This document shows positions 8,801 through 16,171 of a stretch of DNA of 64,000 bases, one piece after another. The stretch covers positions 62,001 through 126,000 of the forward strand of contig NZ_CP048021.1 of the NCBI RefSeq assembly GCF_010092505.1, in the 5' to 3' direction. How positions within the stretch are numbered: the stretch's first letter is position 1; each line of letters starts with the position of its first letter. The notes beneath the pieces were generated by a model that saw nothing but the letters and a program-made list of their open reading frames with translations, did not search any database and was not told the DNA's origin. Source of the DNA: Virgibacillus sp. MSP4-1 (GTDB lineage Bacteria > Bacillota > Bacilli > Bacillales > Alkalibacillaceae). The translations under genes were made by a program, and so were the position numbers.

Positions 8801-8923
8801 ATTCCTTCAGAAAAAATCAATTATGGAGCGGAGAACGTCATCAGTACTCGTGTGTTTGATGCACGCTGGGACGGGGGCTTATATACGGGTCCTCTAGGTC
8901 CGATTGAACTGGTGGAGGAGTAG
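5801..8923 (+). CDS. Secreted glycoside hydrolase family 97 alpha-glycosidase
   Basis: A 1040-residue protein. A signal peptide (about residues 1-31, cleavage after FA) is followed by the GH97 N-terminal beta-sandwich, the catalytic barrel with MHNETSG (E401), HEPIKGTG...TYPN (E473) and GMEY (E497), and the C-terminal sheet to about residue 690. The spacing of these Glu residues agrees with SusB (E439, E508, E532), so an inverting alpha-glucosidase type is expected rather than the retaining alpha-galactosidase type. After residue 700 come two CARDB-like beta-sandwich repeats and a jelly-roll like the sugar-binding domain of GH2 enzymes. This tail makes it much longer than a usual GH97 (about 650-750 residues). 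GGGGGAGG precedes the ATG. It stands alone, without a sugar transporter, and ends in a strong terminator. Confidence 0.9.
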   Translation: MLVRKTMKYKLTVLFAILIAIFVYQQESFASGKESVSVQSPDGSVEVDLNLSENGTPHYKVTFNGETIVKPSSLGFKFKNQESLDNHLKIVKTNIKEFNNTWEPVWGEKSKIKNHYKQQTVYLKETKAPYRKMNLIFRVYNDGIGFRYVIPEQENVNPDLQITSEGTEFHFASDNTSWWIPNDWDSYEYNYNQTPLSEVEEVSTPFTMKTPQGIHLSLHEAALIDYSGMALKKAEGESTKLVSQLAPWPDSNVKVKKDSLPVETPWRTIQIGEDAGDLVESDLILNLNEPNTIDNTEWIKPMKYVGVWWEMISGKSTWASGPDHGATTENAKRYIDFASEYLDTENQNIGLLVEGWNKGWDGNWMENGDLFSFTESYPDYDLEEVVQYAQERGVSYIMHNETSGDILNYESQMDEAYDYYQELGIHAIKSGYVADYGIHNPAGQHHHGQYMVNHYLDTIKKAAEHEIMINSHEPIKGTGLYRTYPNWVSREGVSGMEYSAFSDDTNPPEHETILPFTRMMSGPVDYTPGIFDVNISHADTRVHSTRAKQLALYVILTSGTQMAADFPENYKDENGEILPEFKFIRDVPVTWDDIMVPHAEIGEYTSIVRRSGEEWYIGSVTDEKDRDLEIELDFLEKGTKYVAEIYSDGQDANLDTNPTSVSMKKVIVKENDTLIASLEGGGGQAVRLYPASKEDIAKLPNYKEGKVKASYVDIPKSIQSNDELAVKVNVENRGSVISGKTLNLQVEGETVADKHVRVAPGEKKEVLLTYNKLFDPRTYRIHVSDLPAKKIIVKEKEPTFDYSNLEASVEQGKIHATASVTNYGSYAGEVEVPLTIDGEVVDTKQIEVSAEAGGATEEIGFTYDPEAETGLYKVSVGDLKPKAVALPQIELIGEWLFKQGDDMAWKEPDLDESSWQTVQLPSKWEDHSNYYEDYVYGWYRKSIYIPEEWEGYSLKMKLGRIDDVDATYFNGEKIGQSGTFPTGEGEEGMISAWDWDREYVIPSEKINYGAENVISTRVFDARWDGGLYTGPLGPIELVEE

Positions 8924-8933
8924 AACGAAAAAA

Positions 8934-8967
8934 GGTAAGCGTCTATAAAAGAGACGCTTACCTTTTT
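8934..8967 (+). terminator. Rho-independent terminator
   Basis: An 11-bp perfect stem (GGTAAGCGTCT with its complement) and a five-T run end the GH97 transcript. Confidence 0.9.
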
Positions 8968-9072
8968 CGTCTGATTATACTACATATATACTAATGAATT
9001 GCTGCAGGGGTGGGATGCCAACTTGACCGTCCTGGCTGTTTATCCGATTTAAAAGGCTATATTTTAAACACA

Positions 9073-9094
9073 AAAATTGATGTACATCAATTTT
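9073..9094. promoter_or_regulatory. Perfect 22-bp palindrome of AAAATTGATGT
   Basis: AAAATTGATGT is followed directly by its exact complement. The half-site is shared with the two copies upstream of the GH97 gene. It sits about 85 bases before the UvrC fragment gene. It is a candidate operator; the regulator is unknown. Confidence 0.45.
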
Positions 9095-9178
9095 ACTGAG
9101 CCCATTTAATTATATTCTGATAGTATGCAGCTGGTGATGAAATAGTTTCCATGGCGGCTGAAAAAATAAAAAAGGGAG

Positions 9179-9646
9179 ATGGCCAGGAGTATGAACGAAG
9201 CTGTAGATGATTTAAACTTTAAGCGGGCTAGAGAACGTAATACAGTGACAGCTGTTGAGGCTGCTTTACAAAATCAGGCAACTTTTGTAACAGATTTCTC
9301 CAACCGTGATGTGATTGGATATTGTTTTCAGGATGAATGGATTTGCATTTATATTTTTTATATTAGAGAAGGAAAAATGACAGATAGAGAATTTTCAATT
9401 TTTCAGACCAAGGCAGACAGTGAGGCTGTTTTTTGTCATTATATCAGGCAGTTTTATACTAATCATCCAGTTTCATTACCGAATGAGGTGCTTCTCCCGA
9501 ACGTTGTATATACGAATGGACTGAACATTCCTGTTAAAATGATTCAGCCACAGCGAGGAACAATGAAACAATTGGTACAGCTGGCATGTAAAAATGCATA
9601 TATGAAGTTGCAATGGAATTTTTCATTAATAGAATTGGGCAAATAG
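9179..9646 (+). CDS. UvrC-like fragment (UVR motif plus middle domain)
   Basis: A 155-residue protein aligning with the central part of excinuclease subunit UvrC: a UVR-type helix pair (MNEAVDDLNFKRARERN), then the start of the RNase H-like region with VIGYCFQDEWICIYIFYIRE and KMIQPQRGTMKQLVQLACKN. The N-terminal GIY-YIG nuclease and the C-terminal catalytic and HhH parts of UvrC (normally about 600 residues) are absent. It is either a decayed duplicate or a small stand-alone UvrB-binding protein. The start is uncertain: ATG 9179 touches AAAGGGAG, and ATG 9191 is preceded by CAGGAG. The frame is intact, which argues for some function. Confidence 0.65.
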   Translation: MARSMNEAVDDLNFKRARERNTVTAVEAALQNQATFVTDFSNRDVIGYCFQDEWICIYIFYIREGKMTDREFSIFQTKADSEAVFCHYIRQFYTNHPVSLPNEVLLPNVVYTNGLNIPVKMIQPQRGTMKQLVQLACKNAYMKLQWNFSLIELGK

Positions 9647-9952
9647 GTTTGATACGGTGAAAGAAAGCAGAAATATCGGAATTCCCTTGGCAAAGCTATT
9701 ATAGATTGTGGCAGGGGCTGAATAGCTGATTAATGATGAGAGTTGTATACATTTTATTTTTGTATAAATATAATCTTATTGCAGACAAATAATCTGGAAT
9801 TGGCATTTTTTTAAGCATAAGGATGGTACGATTTACTTGATAATTTTCCAAAAAAGCCTCCCATATTTTCAGTCCTTTCGGGGTAATATAGGGGCTGAAT
9901 GAGACCTTCCTGCAGTACTAAATTGAGTATCCCTATAACAAGGAGTGACTTC
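9647..9952. other. Gene-free stretch before the first DUF5667 gene
   Basis: No gene was seen. It is AT-rich with several TATAAT-like hexamers (for example near 9766), and the 11-mer AGGGGCTGAAT occurs twice (near 9713 and 9889). No c-di-GMP riboswitch like that in front of the paralogue was found. Confidence 0.4.
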
Positions 9953-11368
9953 ATGTATTTTTACAGCTATGAATTGAAAACTGAAGAAAATGGTTATGAG
10001 GTTATTCTGTACATCAGGCCCCAGCATTCCTTAGTAGAGTTTGCGAACGAATTTGGTATAACAGAAAATACGGAAAAGGATCTGAACCGGCTGGCGATCA
10101 GCTATGTCAAAAGAAAATTCCCCAATCTACGGGTGAAAGCTATTAAAATTATTCTTGGGGGAGTACTGGTCACATCGATTATGCTTGGCGGAGCCATGTC
10201 ACCGGCATTTGCTGCAGAAGTTCCGTCATCAGAAACGATGCCTGAAGAGGCGGGGGAAACGGCTGAGGGTACCACACAGGATATCTCCATGGATGATCCC
10301 GGACTTGTTCCAGGTGATTTTTTTTACTTCGTGGAAACCATAGCAGAGAAGGTACAGTTGGCTTTAACGTTTGAAGATACAGCTAAAGCTGAGTTAATTT
10401 CGAAATTTGCTAATGAACGAATTGCGGAGGCAAACTCTTTATTTGATGCCGGTGATACGGATGGAGCCATTCAATTGTTGAACCAGGCATTGGGGAATCA
10501 GGAACTTGCCTTAGATTATGTAGCAGATGATGAGTTGGCTGACGGCACTGCACAAGAAGAGGAGGCTCCAGATGCCGGAATGAATACTGGTATTATGCCT
10601 TCTGAGGATGATTCTGAACAACCAGAGAATGAAACAGTACGGGAGGAAACCGAAACAGAAGACCCAGTTGCTGAATTACGGTATGAGCTGGAATCTCATT
10701 TCAGCAGGAACATGACAGCATTGTTACTCGCCATGGAAAAGGTTGAGAACCCAACCGCTAAAGCTGCTCTTGCTAAAAATGTGGAAAAGACTTATGCACG
10801 AATGGAAAAGAGAGCAGGTAAAGCAAAGGCAATAGAAAATGGTATCGCTAATAAAGTTCCCGTGAATGAAGCTTTAGAAATTTTACGGGATGATATACAA
10901 AAGGATGAGCAGGCTCTTAATCGTGACATGGAAAAGGTGGAAAAGCAAGCAAGGGAGGAACCAGTGAAACCGGCAGCTAAAACACCATCTTTAAAAGAAA
11001 AAGCTTCGGAAAAAGCAGGAAAGGGGATAGAAAAGGGGCATCAGCCGGAAGATAAGGGGAAGAAAGGACAGGCAAAAGTGGAACGGGTTATACAAGAAAG
11101 AGGGAATAAAAAGAAAGAACCTGCTTCCATTTCTCCTGTTCCTGCTTCCGCCCCAGAAGAATTGCGGAGAAATGAAATAGCAAACCCGAATTTCCATCCA
11201 AAGCAAAATCGGGAAGTAAACCCTATCCCGAATCCGGAAAATGGAACAAAAACTGATTCAGGAAAGAGCATGAGAAGTGATATAAACACTGATTTTCATC
11301 CTTCTGTCCATCCAAAAAGTAATAAAGAAAAAGGAAATCAGGGAAGAGGCTCGGGAAAGAATCCATAG
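9953..11368 (+). CDS. DUF5667 secreted or anchored protein with N-terminal extension
   Basis: A 471-residue protein. Residues 1-60 form a soluble domain, then a hydrophobic segment (about 63-85) ending in AFA-AE, like a signal or anchor placed internally. Residues 115-180 carry the DUF5667 signature (PGDFFYFVETIAEKVQLALTF, then KFANERIAEANSLF). An acidic linker, a second helical block and a long Lys/Pro/Asn-rich low-complexity tail follow. The tail's high pI suggests wall or polyanion binding. A paralogue with the same core lies at 16195. AAGGAG precedes the ATG at 9953; a longer in-frame ATG at 9899 has no ribosome binding site. The function is unknown. Confidence 0.75.
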   Translation: MYFYSYELKTEENGYEVILYIRPQHSLVEFANEFGITENTEKDLNRLAISYVKRKFPNLRVKAIKIILGGVLVTSIMLGGAMSPAFAAEVPSSETMPEEAGETAEGTTQDISMDDPGLVPGDFFYFVETIAEKVQLALTFEDTAKAELISKFANERIAEANSLFDAGDTDGAIQLLNQALGNQELALDYVADDELADGTAQEEEAPDAGMNTGIMPSEDDSEQPENETVREETETEDPVAELRYELESHFSRNMTALLLAMEKVENPTAKAALAKNVEKTYARMEKRAGKAKAIENGIANKVPVNEALEILRDDIQKDEQALNRDMEKVEKQAREEPVKPAAKTPSLKEKASEKAGKGIEKGHQPEDKGKKGQAKVERVIQERGNKKKEPASISPVPASAPEELRRNEIANPNFHPKQNREVNPIPNPENGTKTDSGKSMRSDINTDFHPSVHPKSNKEKGNQGRGSGKNP

Positions 11369-11380
11369 TCCCCCGGAACA

Positions 11381-11426
11381 GGATAGATATTGACGTATCG
11401 AACTTGCTGATATCTATCCTTTTTTA
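11381..11426 (+). terminator. Rho-independent terminator
   Basis: A 10-bp stem (GGATAGATAT with its complement), loop of 19, then TTTTTT. It ends the DUF5667 transcript before a convergent gene. Confidence 0.8.
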
Positions 11427-11432
11427 TATCAA

Positions 11433-11828
11433 TCAATCCCATATCGTAAATGTCTCCATCTCAAGGGATTTTTTGTTACATTCAGGACAAGCCAATTCTG
11501 AAAACTCCAGGTTATCCACGATTTCAGCCTTTCCTTTACAGCGGCTGCAATGTTGATTTGTATTGAACACTTGCTGATGACCATAGCAGATTTTCATGAG
11601 GGGACGCACGTAAAGATGATGGCACTGCTGACACTGAAGGAGACGACGGTCAAATTCCACATGATGAATGGGAAGATCCCCAATGGCCTTTTTTACCTGA
11701 ACTTTCGTTTTTGGATGAAGAATGTCAAACTGGTTCTCGCCAGCATAATATTCATCACCGCCTACCCCCAGCATAAACTCCTTGCTGAAGCTACAGGATT
11801 TGCAAACTATTCCATATCCAACTCCCAT
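11433..11828 (-). CDS. Zinc-ribbon hypothetical protein
   Basis: A 131-residue cytoplasmic protein with four CxxC pairs (CKSC, CQQC, CSRC, CPEC). They form an N-terminal knuckle and a C-terminal two-knuckle array that should bind one or two zinc ions. The region between holds the basic segment KTKVQVKKAIGDLP. AAGGAGG lies ten bases before the ATG at 11826-11828; a longer frame upstream lacks this. I do not recognise a named family. Zinc-ribbon proteins of this size often bind nucleic acid or other proteins, but nothing here shows which. Confidence 0.75.
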   Translation of the reverse strand: MGVGYGIVCKSCSFSKEFMLGVGGDEYYAGENQFDILHPKTKVQVKKAIGDLPIHHVEFDRRLLQCQQCHHLYVRPLMKICYGHQQVFNTNQHCSRCKGKAEIVDNLEFSELACPECNKKSLEMETFTIWD

Positions 11829-11940
11829 TAAAATGTGTCCTCCTTTTTTATCACGTAATATAGATGTGAGAAATGCCTGACGCAAACCGATTGATAAAAT
11901 GATTAATCAGCCTGATACCGATGATGGTAATACTTCTCAT

Positions 11941-11968
11941 TTGACATTATACCATGTGGGGTATAAGA
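11941..11968 (+). promoter_or_regulatory. Candidate sigma-A promoter for the rhodanese pair
   Basis: TTGACA at 11941, a 17-base spacer and TAAGAT, about 35 bases upstream of the first rhodanese start. Confidence 0.5.
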
Positions 11969-12003
11969 TAATTCCAGTATATTAAATCTATGAGGAGAGA
12001 ATC

Positions 12004-12333
12004 ATGAGCATTGCCATCCTAGTTATCATCATATCATGGTTTTTCTATCGCAGACATGTTCCTGTCCGAGGGGTAGGGAAGCTTCAGCTTGATTCCTGTA
12101 ACCAGGAGGATGTTGCGATTGTAGATACCCGTGACTACCAAATATCATCAAGGGACAGGATTGATGAAGCCTGCTGTGTACCAGTGGCATATTTGAAACG
12201 GCATTATCAGGAAATTCCGAAACAAAGCGTTATTATTGTCGCATCAGATAGAATCGAAAAAAACTTAAGTGCTCGTATACTGAGAAAAAAAGGAATGCGG
12301 GTTATTGGATATTCATTAGTAAATAATGAGTAA
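12004..12333 (+). CDS. Membrane-anchored rhodanese-like protein lacking the catalytic Cys
   Basis: A 109-residue protein with an N-terminal membrane segment (residues 3-15) and a small rhodanese fold (IVDTRDYQ ... VIIVASDRIEKNLSARILRKKG). Aligned with the active rhodanese encoded next to it, the catalytic Cys position (VVVCQSG) reads IIVASDR, so the nucleophile is replaced by Ala. Sulfur transfer by the usual mechanism is therefore not expected; a binding or scaffolding role is possible. GAGGAGAG precedes the ATG. It is co-directional with the next gene after 60 bases. Confidence 0.75.
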   Translation: MSIAILVIIISWFFYRRHVPVRGVGKLQLDSCNQEDVAIVDTRDYQISSRDRIDEACCVPVAYLKRHYQEIPKQSVIIVASDRIEKNLSARILRKKGMRVIGYSLVNNE

Positions 12334-12393
12334 TAGACGGCAGGAGGACAGATTGTCTCACTGCAGAAAAAAATATGGAAGGAGAGGGTGCCC

Positions 12394-12693
12394 ATGGCCA
12401 AACAGGTTACTCCTGAAGAATTAGACAGACGCATCAAAAAAGGTGAAGAGGTCTATGTCATTGATGTCCGTGAAAGTAATGAAGCAGCAACAGGAAAAAT
12501 TCCAGGGGCCAAAAATATTCCGCTGGGTCAGTTAGCCGTACGTAAAACAGAATTAGACTCAGAGAAGGAATACGTGGTCGTTTGCCAGTCCGGAAATCGC
12601 AGTAAAGCCGCCTGTGGAATTTTGGGTGCATTAGGATATAAAGTTGAAGATATGACAGGTGGTATGAACAACTGGCAAGGAGAGACTGAATAA
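12394..12693 (+). CDS. Rhodanese-like sulfurtransferase
   Basis: A 99-residue single-domain rhodanese. The features are DVRESNE, GAKNIPLG and the active-site loop CQSGNRS with its Cys near residue 69, ending with GGMNNWQGE, a classic rhodanese C-terminus. It transfers sulfane sulfur from a donor (thiosulfate, persulfide) to thiol acceptors in the cytoplasm. The ATG at 12394 has AAGGAGAGG six bases away; a GTG two codons upstream is unlikely. Pairing with the Cys-less membrane rhodanese suggests a shared sulfur-handling or stress role. Confidence 0.9.
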   Translation: MAKQVTPEELDRRIKKGEEVYVIDVRESNEAATGKIPGAKNIPLGQLAVRKTELDSEKEYVVVCQSGNRSKAACGILGALGYKVEDMTGGMNNWQGETE

Positions 12694-12742
12694 AGCCTTT
12701 TATGATTTTTCCGTTAATCATTGAAAAAGGAGTCATGTTAAT

Positions 12743-12844
12743 ATGAAGCAAATATGGAGAAGCCTTTGACCATCACAAAAACTTATGTTCCTGGCAGGAA
12801 TAGTGTCTGTCGTTGTATCCTTGATTACCAGAGTCACCAACTAA
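12743..12844 (+). pseudogene. Possible decayed small membrane peptide with in-frame TGA
   Basis: From an ATG at 12743 the frame reads eight residues, a TGA (12767-12769), then continues in frame as PSQKLMFLAGIVSVVVSLI and a few more residues to TAA at 12842. Ignoring the stop gives a 33-residue single-span membrane peptide. AAGGAG lies about ten bases upstream. It may be a recently broken small gene or chance. Confidence 0.3.
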
Positions 12845-12950
12845 CCTGGCGAATGTAAAGGGTTAAGTGGTGAAACATATGTATGAGGAAGAAAAAGTTG
12901 ATGCTTTTGTCAGATGATGATTCGTTTATCAGCCTAAAAGGAGGATGTTT

Positions 12951-13346
12951 ATGTTTCATTATACGGTGGAAACGGACAGAACGATGGATGATGCCATTGC
13001 CGTATTGGAGGAAACATTGAAGGAAGAAAAATTTGGAGTACTCTGGCAATTTGATATCAGAGAAAAGCTTCAGGAAAAAGGACTGGATTACAATCAGCCG
13101 TACAAGGTGCTGGAAGTATGTAACCCTTTTGAAGCTGAACGAGTTTTGTCACAGAATCAAATGGTGGGTTATTTTCTTCCATGTAAGATTGTTGTGTATG
13201 AGGAAGAGGGAAGGACAAACATTGGCCTGCCCAGACCAACTTCACTTATTCAATTAGCTAATGATGATTCCCTTAAAGAATTGGCTGGGGATATAGAAAG
13301 ACGGTTAATCAGCTGCATCGACAAGAGCGTGGAAGCTTCCTCGTGA
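12951..13346 (+). CDS. DUF302 family protein
   Basis: A 131-residue protein of the DUF302 family. The N-terminal half includes DDAIAVLEETLKEEKFGVLWQFDI; the core carries YKVLEVCNPFEAERVL, FLPCKIVVYEEEG and the PRPTSLI segment. The family is common in bacteria and archaea, often near sulfur or redox genes; its biochemical role is not established, although a CxxP-like element is conserved. AAAGGAGG lies six bases before ATG 12951; an ATG two codons earlier is too close to it. The neighbours, rhodaneses upstream and a thioredoxin downstream, suggest sulfur/redox homeostasis, by inference. Confidence 0.85.
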   Translation: MFHYTVETDRTMDDAIAVLEETLKEEKFGVLWQFDIREKLQEKGLDYNQPYKVLEVCNPFEAERVLSQNQMVGYFLPCKIVVYEEEGRTNIGLPRPTSLIQLANDDSLKELAGDIERRLISCIDKSVEASS

Positions 13347-13350
13347 TTGA

Positions 13351-13397
13351 AAAGAACGAAGAGGATCTGTGATAAATCCTTTTCGTTCTTTTTTTGT
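13351..13397 (+). terminator. Rho-independent terminator
   Basis: A 16-bp stem with one mismatch (13351-13366 with 13376-13391) and a long T-run follow the DUF302 gene. Confidence 0.85.
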
Positions 13398-13492
13398 CTT
13401 ATATATAATAACGGACCGGGAACTTTCATTAAATTTTCACAAACCTTTTTTATAATACCTTTACCTGTATATATATAAACGGAGGGATATAA

Positions 13493-14119
13493 ATGAAGAA
13501 GGCAATCATTGTTGTAGTCCTGGTTGGAATGTTTACCTGGGCTGTTTATGATTTTACAAAATCAGCGGAAAATGCAAATCCGCCAACTGATGAGGCAACT
13601 TCAGCAAGTGAAGGTAATGAAAAGGATGGTTATAAAATTGTAAGTCAACCTGATTCTTCTGCAACACAAGCTGATGCCCCAAAGGAGACACGTGAAATAG
13701 GCTTAAACGTAGGAAATATAGCGCCTGATTTTGAACTGAAGACATTGGATGGAGAAACTGTACAGTTATCTGATTTTCGTGGACAGCGAGTGATGCTGAA
13801 TTTCTGGGCTTCCTGGTGCCCGCCATGCCGTGCAGAAATGCCGGACATGGAAAAATTCTATCAGAACAAGGATGTAAAAATTTTAGCTGTGAACTTAACC
13901 CAGACAGAAAGTGGAATTCAGGATGTTAGAGATTTTGTGAAAGAATTTGATTTATCATTTCCAATTCTGCTCGATAAGGAAAGCAATGTCGCTTCCACCT
14001 ATCAGATTCAGCCCATTCCTACTTCCTATATGATTAATTCTGAAGGTGTGATATCGTTTAAAACGTTAGGTGCCTTAAATTATGATCTTATGGTCCAGGA
14101 ATTCGAAAAAATGAGATAA
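13493..14119 (+). CDS. Membrane-anchored TlpA/ResA-type thiol-disulfide oxidoreductase
   Basis: A 208-residue protein with an N-terminal hydrophobic anchor (residues 3-19), a Ser/Glu-rich linker to about residue 70 and an AhpC-TSA/thioredoxin domain with the WCPPC active site (C109, C112) and the PIPTSY cis-proline segment. It resembles ResA and StoA/YneN, which reduce disulfides outside the membrane in cytochrome c maturation or sporulation. No CcdA-type partner is adjacent; a two-component system follows after 35 bases, perhaps co-transcribed. GGAGGG precedes the ATG. Confidence 0.88.
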   Translation: MKKAIIVVVLVGMFTWAVYDFTKSAENANPPTDEATSASEGNEKDGYKIVSQPDSSATQADAPKETREIGLNVGNIAPDFELKTLDGETVQLSDFRGQRVMLNFWASWCPPCRAEMPDMEKFYQNKDVKILAVNLTQTESGIQDVRDFVKEFDLSFPILLDKESNVASTYQIQPIPTSYMINSEGVISFKTLGALNYDLMVQEFEKMR

Positions 14120-14154
14120 GACCAGGGACTGTATCGCGCGTGAGGTGATTTGTA

Positions 14155-14838
14155 GTGAAGCAAACCATTCTGGTGATTGAAGATGATCACATGATACGAG
14201 AATTAATTTCAATATATTTAAAGAAAGCAGGATATGAGATTGTAGAAGCGGCAGACGGGGAAGAAGCAAAGGAAGCCTTTCTTACTCATCATCCCTGTTT
14301 ACTGATTCTTGATTTAATGCTTCCGAAAATAAGTGGGGAAGAACTGTGTACATGGGTAAGAGAGCAGGAGCGCAATGAAGTTTCGATCATTATGCTGTCC
14401 GCTAAAGCCAGAACAAATGATAAGATTAAAGGGCTGAAACTTGGTGCAGATGACTATTTGACAAAGCCTTTTGATCCAGATGAGTTAGTCGCACACGTGG
14501 AGGCCGTTTTACGAAGGACAGGTCAGTTCTGTCAAAAAATCACCTATGGCGGCTTGTGTATTAAACCTAGAAAGGGCGAAGTGATGCTGTATGATGAGTC
14601 GCTTAAGCTTACGAAGCATGAATTTCAACTGCTCTATCATTTTATGGAGAATCCGAATGTTGTTCTAACGCGAGAAAACCTGATTCAGCAATTATACCCG
14701 CATGCTGATAAAACCGTGATGGACCGGACGATTGATGCTCATATAAAAAAATTAAGGGAGAAAATTGAGGAAGATCCTTCTTCTCCAAAGCGGATTTGTA
14801 CGGTAAGAGGAATGGGGTATAAATTTGTTCATGAATAA
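14155..14838 (+). CDS. OmpR/PhoB-family response regulator
   Basis: A 227-residue regulator. The receiver domain occupies residues 1-115, with acidic pocket EDD, phospho-acceptor D53 (ILDLMLP), Ser near 82 and Lys in TKPF. The winged-helix trans_reg_C domain fills residues 125-225 (LTKHEFQLLYHF; DRTIDAHIKKLREKI; RGMGYKF). The start is GTG with GAGGTG seven bases upstream. The histidine kinase gene overlaps its end by eight bases, so they form one operon. The target genes are not shown by the sequence; the neighbouring thioredoxin and DUF5667 genes are candidates. Confidence 0.95.
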   Translation: MKQTILVIEDDHMIRELISIYLKKAGYEIVEAADGEEAKEAFLTHHPCLLILDLMLPKISGEELCTWVREQERNEVSIIMLSAKARTNDKIKGLKLGADDYLTKPFDPDELVAHVEAVLRRTGQFCQKITYGGLCIKPRKGEVMLYDESLKLTKHEFQLLYHFMENPNVVLTRENLIQQLYPHADKTVMDRTIDAHIKKLREKIEEDPSSPKRICTVRGMGYKFVHE

Positions 14839-15919
14839 ATGGAAAATAATCAGGTTTCCCAGACGTTTATTAGGAAGACTGACGCTCATAAATATTACCG
14901 TGGTCACAGCCTTCATTTTCTTGACCAGCTGGGCGACTTATCATACCGCCTGTTTCCTTGTAGACGGTATCGGTACAATGAACCAAATGACACAAAAGCA
15001 ATTTGAGTCCACTCTATTACAGTATCTCTGGATTTTCAGCTTTTCGACAATTATTCTCGGGAGCATGATTCAATTTTTTCTGACAAAAAAATTGACAGGT
15101 CCCCTAAGAAAATTAATAGATTCTACGAAAACTATGAAAGAAGGTCGATATCCAAGTCCTATTCAAACGAGATCACAAGATGAAACAGGACAGCTTATTG
15201 ACCACTTTAATGACATGGTTGAGCAATTAAAGAAAAATGAACAGCAGCGCAAAAAAATGATCTCTGATTTATCTCATGAACTAAGGACACCATTGGCTAA
15301 TTTAAACGGGTATTTAAATGCCTTACATAATGGTGTGATTGAAGGCAGTCCCAAGCTGTATAAGGCCCTTTATGAAGAGTCCAACCGCCTGAGTGGAATG
15401 CTGGAGCAGCTGGATAGATTAAAGGAATGGGATGATATCAGCGGGCAAACCTTTTCTGAACGGAAAATGATTGATATGAAAAGCATCATTAAACAGACAG
15501 TGGAAATGTTTCACTGGTCGGCCGAAAAAAAGGGTATACCCGTTAAGCATCAACTCGATGCTGGTGTAGTCCAAGTTAACCAGGAGGGCATTGCACAGGT
15601 TTTGAATAATTTACTGGATAATGCCATTCGTTACCATCAGGGTAGAGGCCCCATTATTGTTCGGGGAATACGCTCTGAACGTGAGTACTATGTTTCCTTT
15701 ACGGGTCCTGGAGAAGTCATCCCGGAACGAGAGCAGTCTCTCATTTTTGAACGGTTTTATCGCACGGATCCCTCCAGATCACGGGAATCAGGCGGGACAG
15801 GCCTTGGGTTAGCTATTTCAAAAGAAATCATAGAGCACCATCGCGGCCAAATAGGGGTGCATTCAGAAGATCATCTTCATTCATTTTGGTTCACTCTTCC
15901 ACTTGTGAAAGAGTCATGA
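14831..15919 (+). CDS. Sensor histidine kinase
   Basis: A 362-residue membrane kinase with two transmembrane segments (about residues 18-38 and 62-82) enclosing only a short extracellular loop, so it may sense the membrane itself. A HAMP linker (LTGPLRKLI...), the HisKA dimerisation box DLSHELRTP with H149, and an HATPase domain (N-box NLLDNAIRYH, G-box GGTGLGLAIS) follow. It phosphorylates the response regulator encoded just upstream, whose gene it overlaps. ATG 14831 is preferred; a TTG two codons upstream is possible. Confidence 0.93.
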   Translation: MNKWKIIRFPRRLLGRLTLINITVVTAFIFLTSWATYHTACFLVDGIGTMNQMTQKQFESTLLQYLWIFSFSTIILGSMIQFFLTKKLTGPLRKLIDSTKTMKEGRYPSPIQTRSQDETGQLIDHFNDMVEQLKKNEQQRKKMISDLSHELRTPLANLNGYLNALHNGVIEGSPKLYKALYEESNRLSGMLEQLDRLKEWDDISGQTFSERKMIDMKSIIKQTVEMFHWSAEKKGIPVKHQLDAGVVQVNQEGIAQVLNNLLDNAIRYHQGRGPIIVRGIRSEREYYVSFTGPGEVIPEREQSLIFERFYRTDPSRSRESGGTGLGLAISKEIIEHHRGQIGVHSEDHLHSFWFTLPLVKES

Positions 15920-16044
15920 AATTTTAAAAAGTAATAAGAAGCCATGTCTAAAATTTCGAAAATGGGCCTATTGGATGATGTCACGTTTGTCGGTTAGAGG
16001 TATATTTATGGATAAATGGAATGGAGTAGTGTCCGTACATTTCA

Positions 16045-16171
16045 TTTATCATGAAAGGCAAATCTAACTGAAAAGAAGGGGCGCAAAGTTACAGGCCTAA
16101 GGTGTACAAACTATGGTGGCTGGGCTGCTGAAGATAATAAGCACGGCTGATTGATGGTGCTGATTTTCTTC
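16045..16171 (+). ncRNA. Cyclic-di-GMP-I (GEMM) riboswitch
   Basis: The leader carries the ordered GEMM-I landmarks: GGCAAA (16057), a GAAA tetraloop region, GGGGCGCAAAG (16078-16088), the receptor-loop element AGGCCTAA (16093-16100) and TATGGTGGCTGGGCTGCTGA on the 3' side, paralleling the Vibrio Vc2 aptamer. P1 can form from TTATC (16046-16050) and GATAA (16133-16137). A hairpin with a 13-of-15-pair stem (16130-16144 with 16157-16171) uses the same GATAA strand, so aptamer P1 and this hairpin exclude one another. It lies just before the ribosome binding site of the DUF5667 gene. The ON or OFF sense is not certain. Confidence 0.85.

Noticed and set aside
12743-12844. Selenocysteine insertion at the TGA
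   Set aside because: No SECIS-like hairpin directly after the TGA and no selenoprotein family resemblance.
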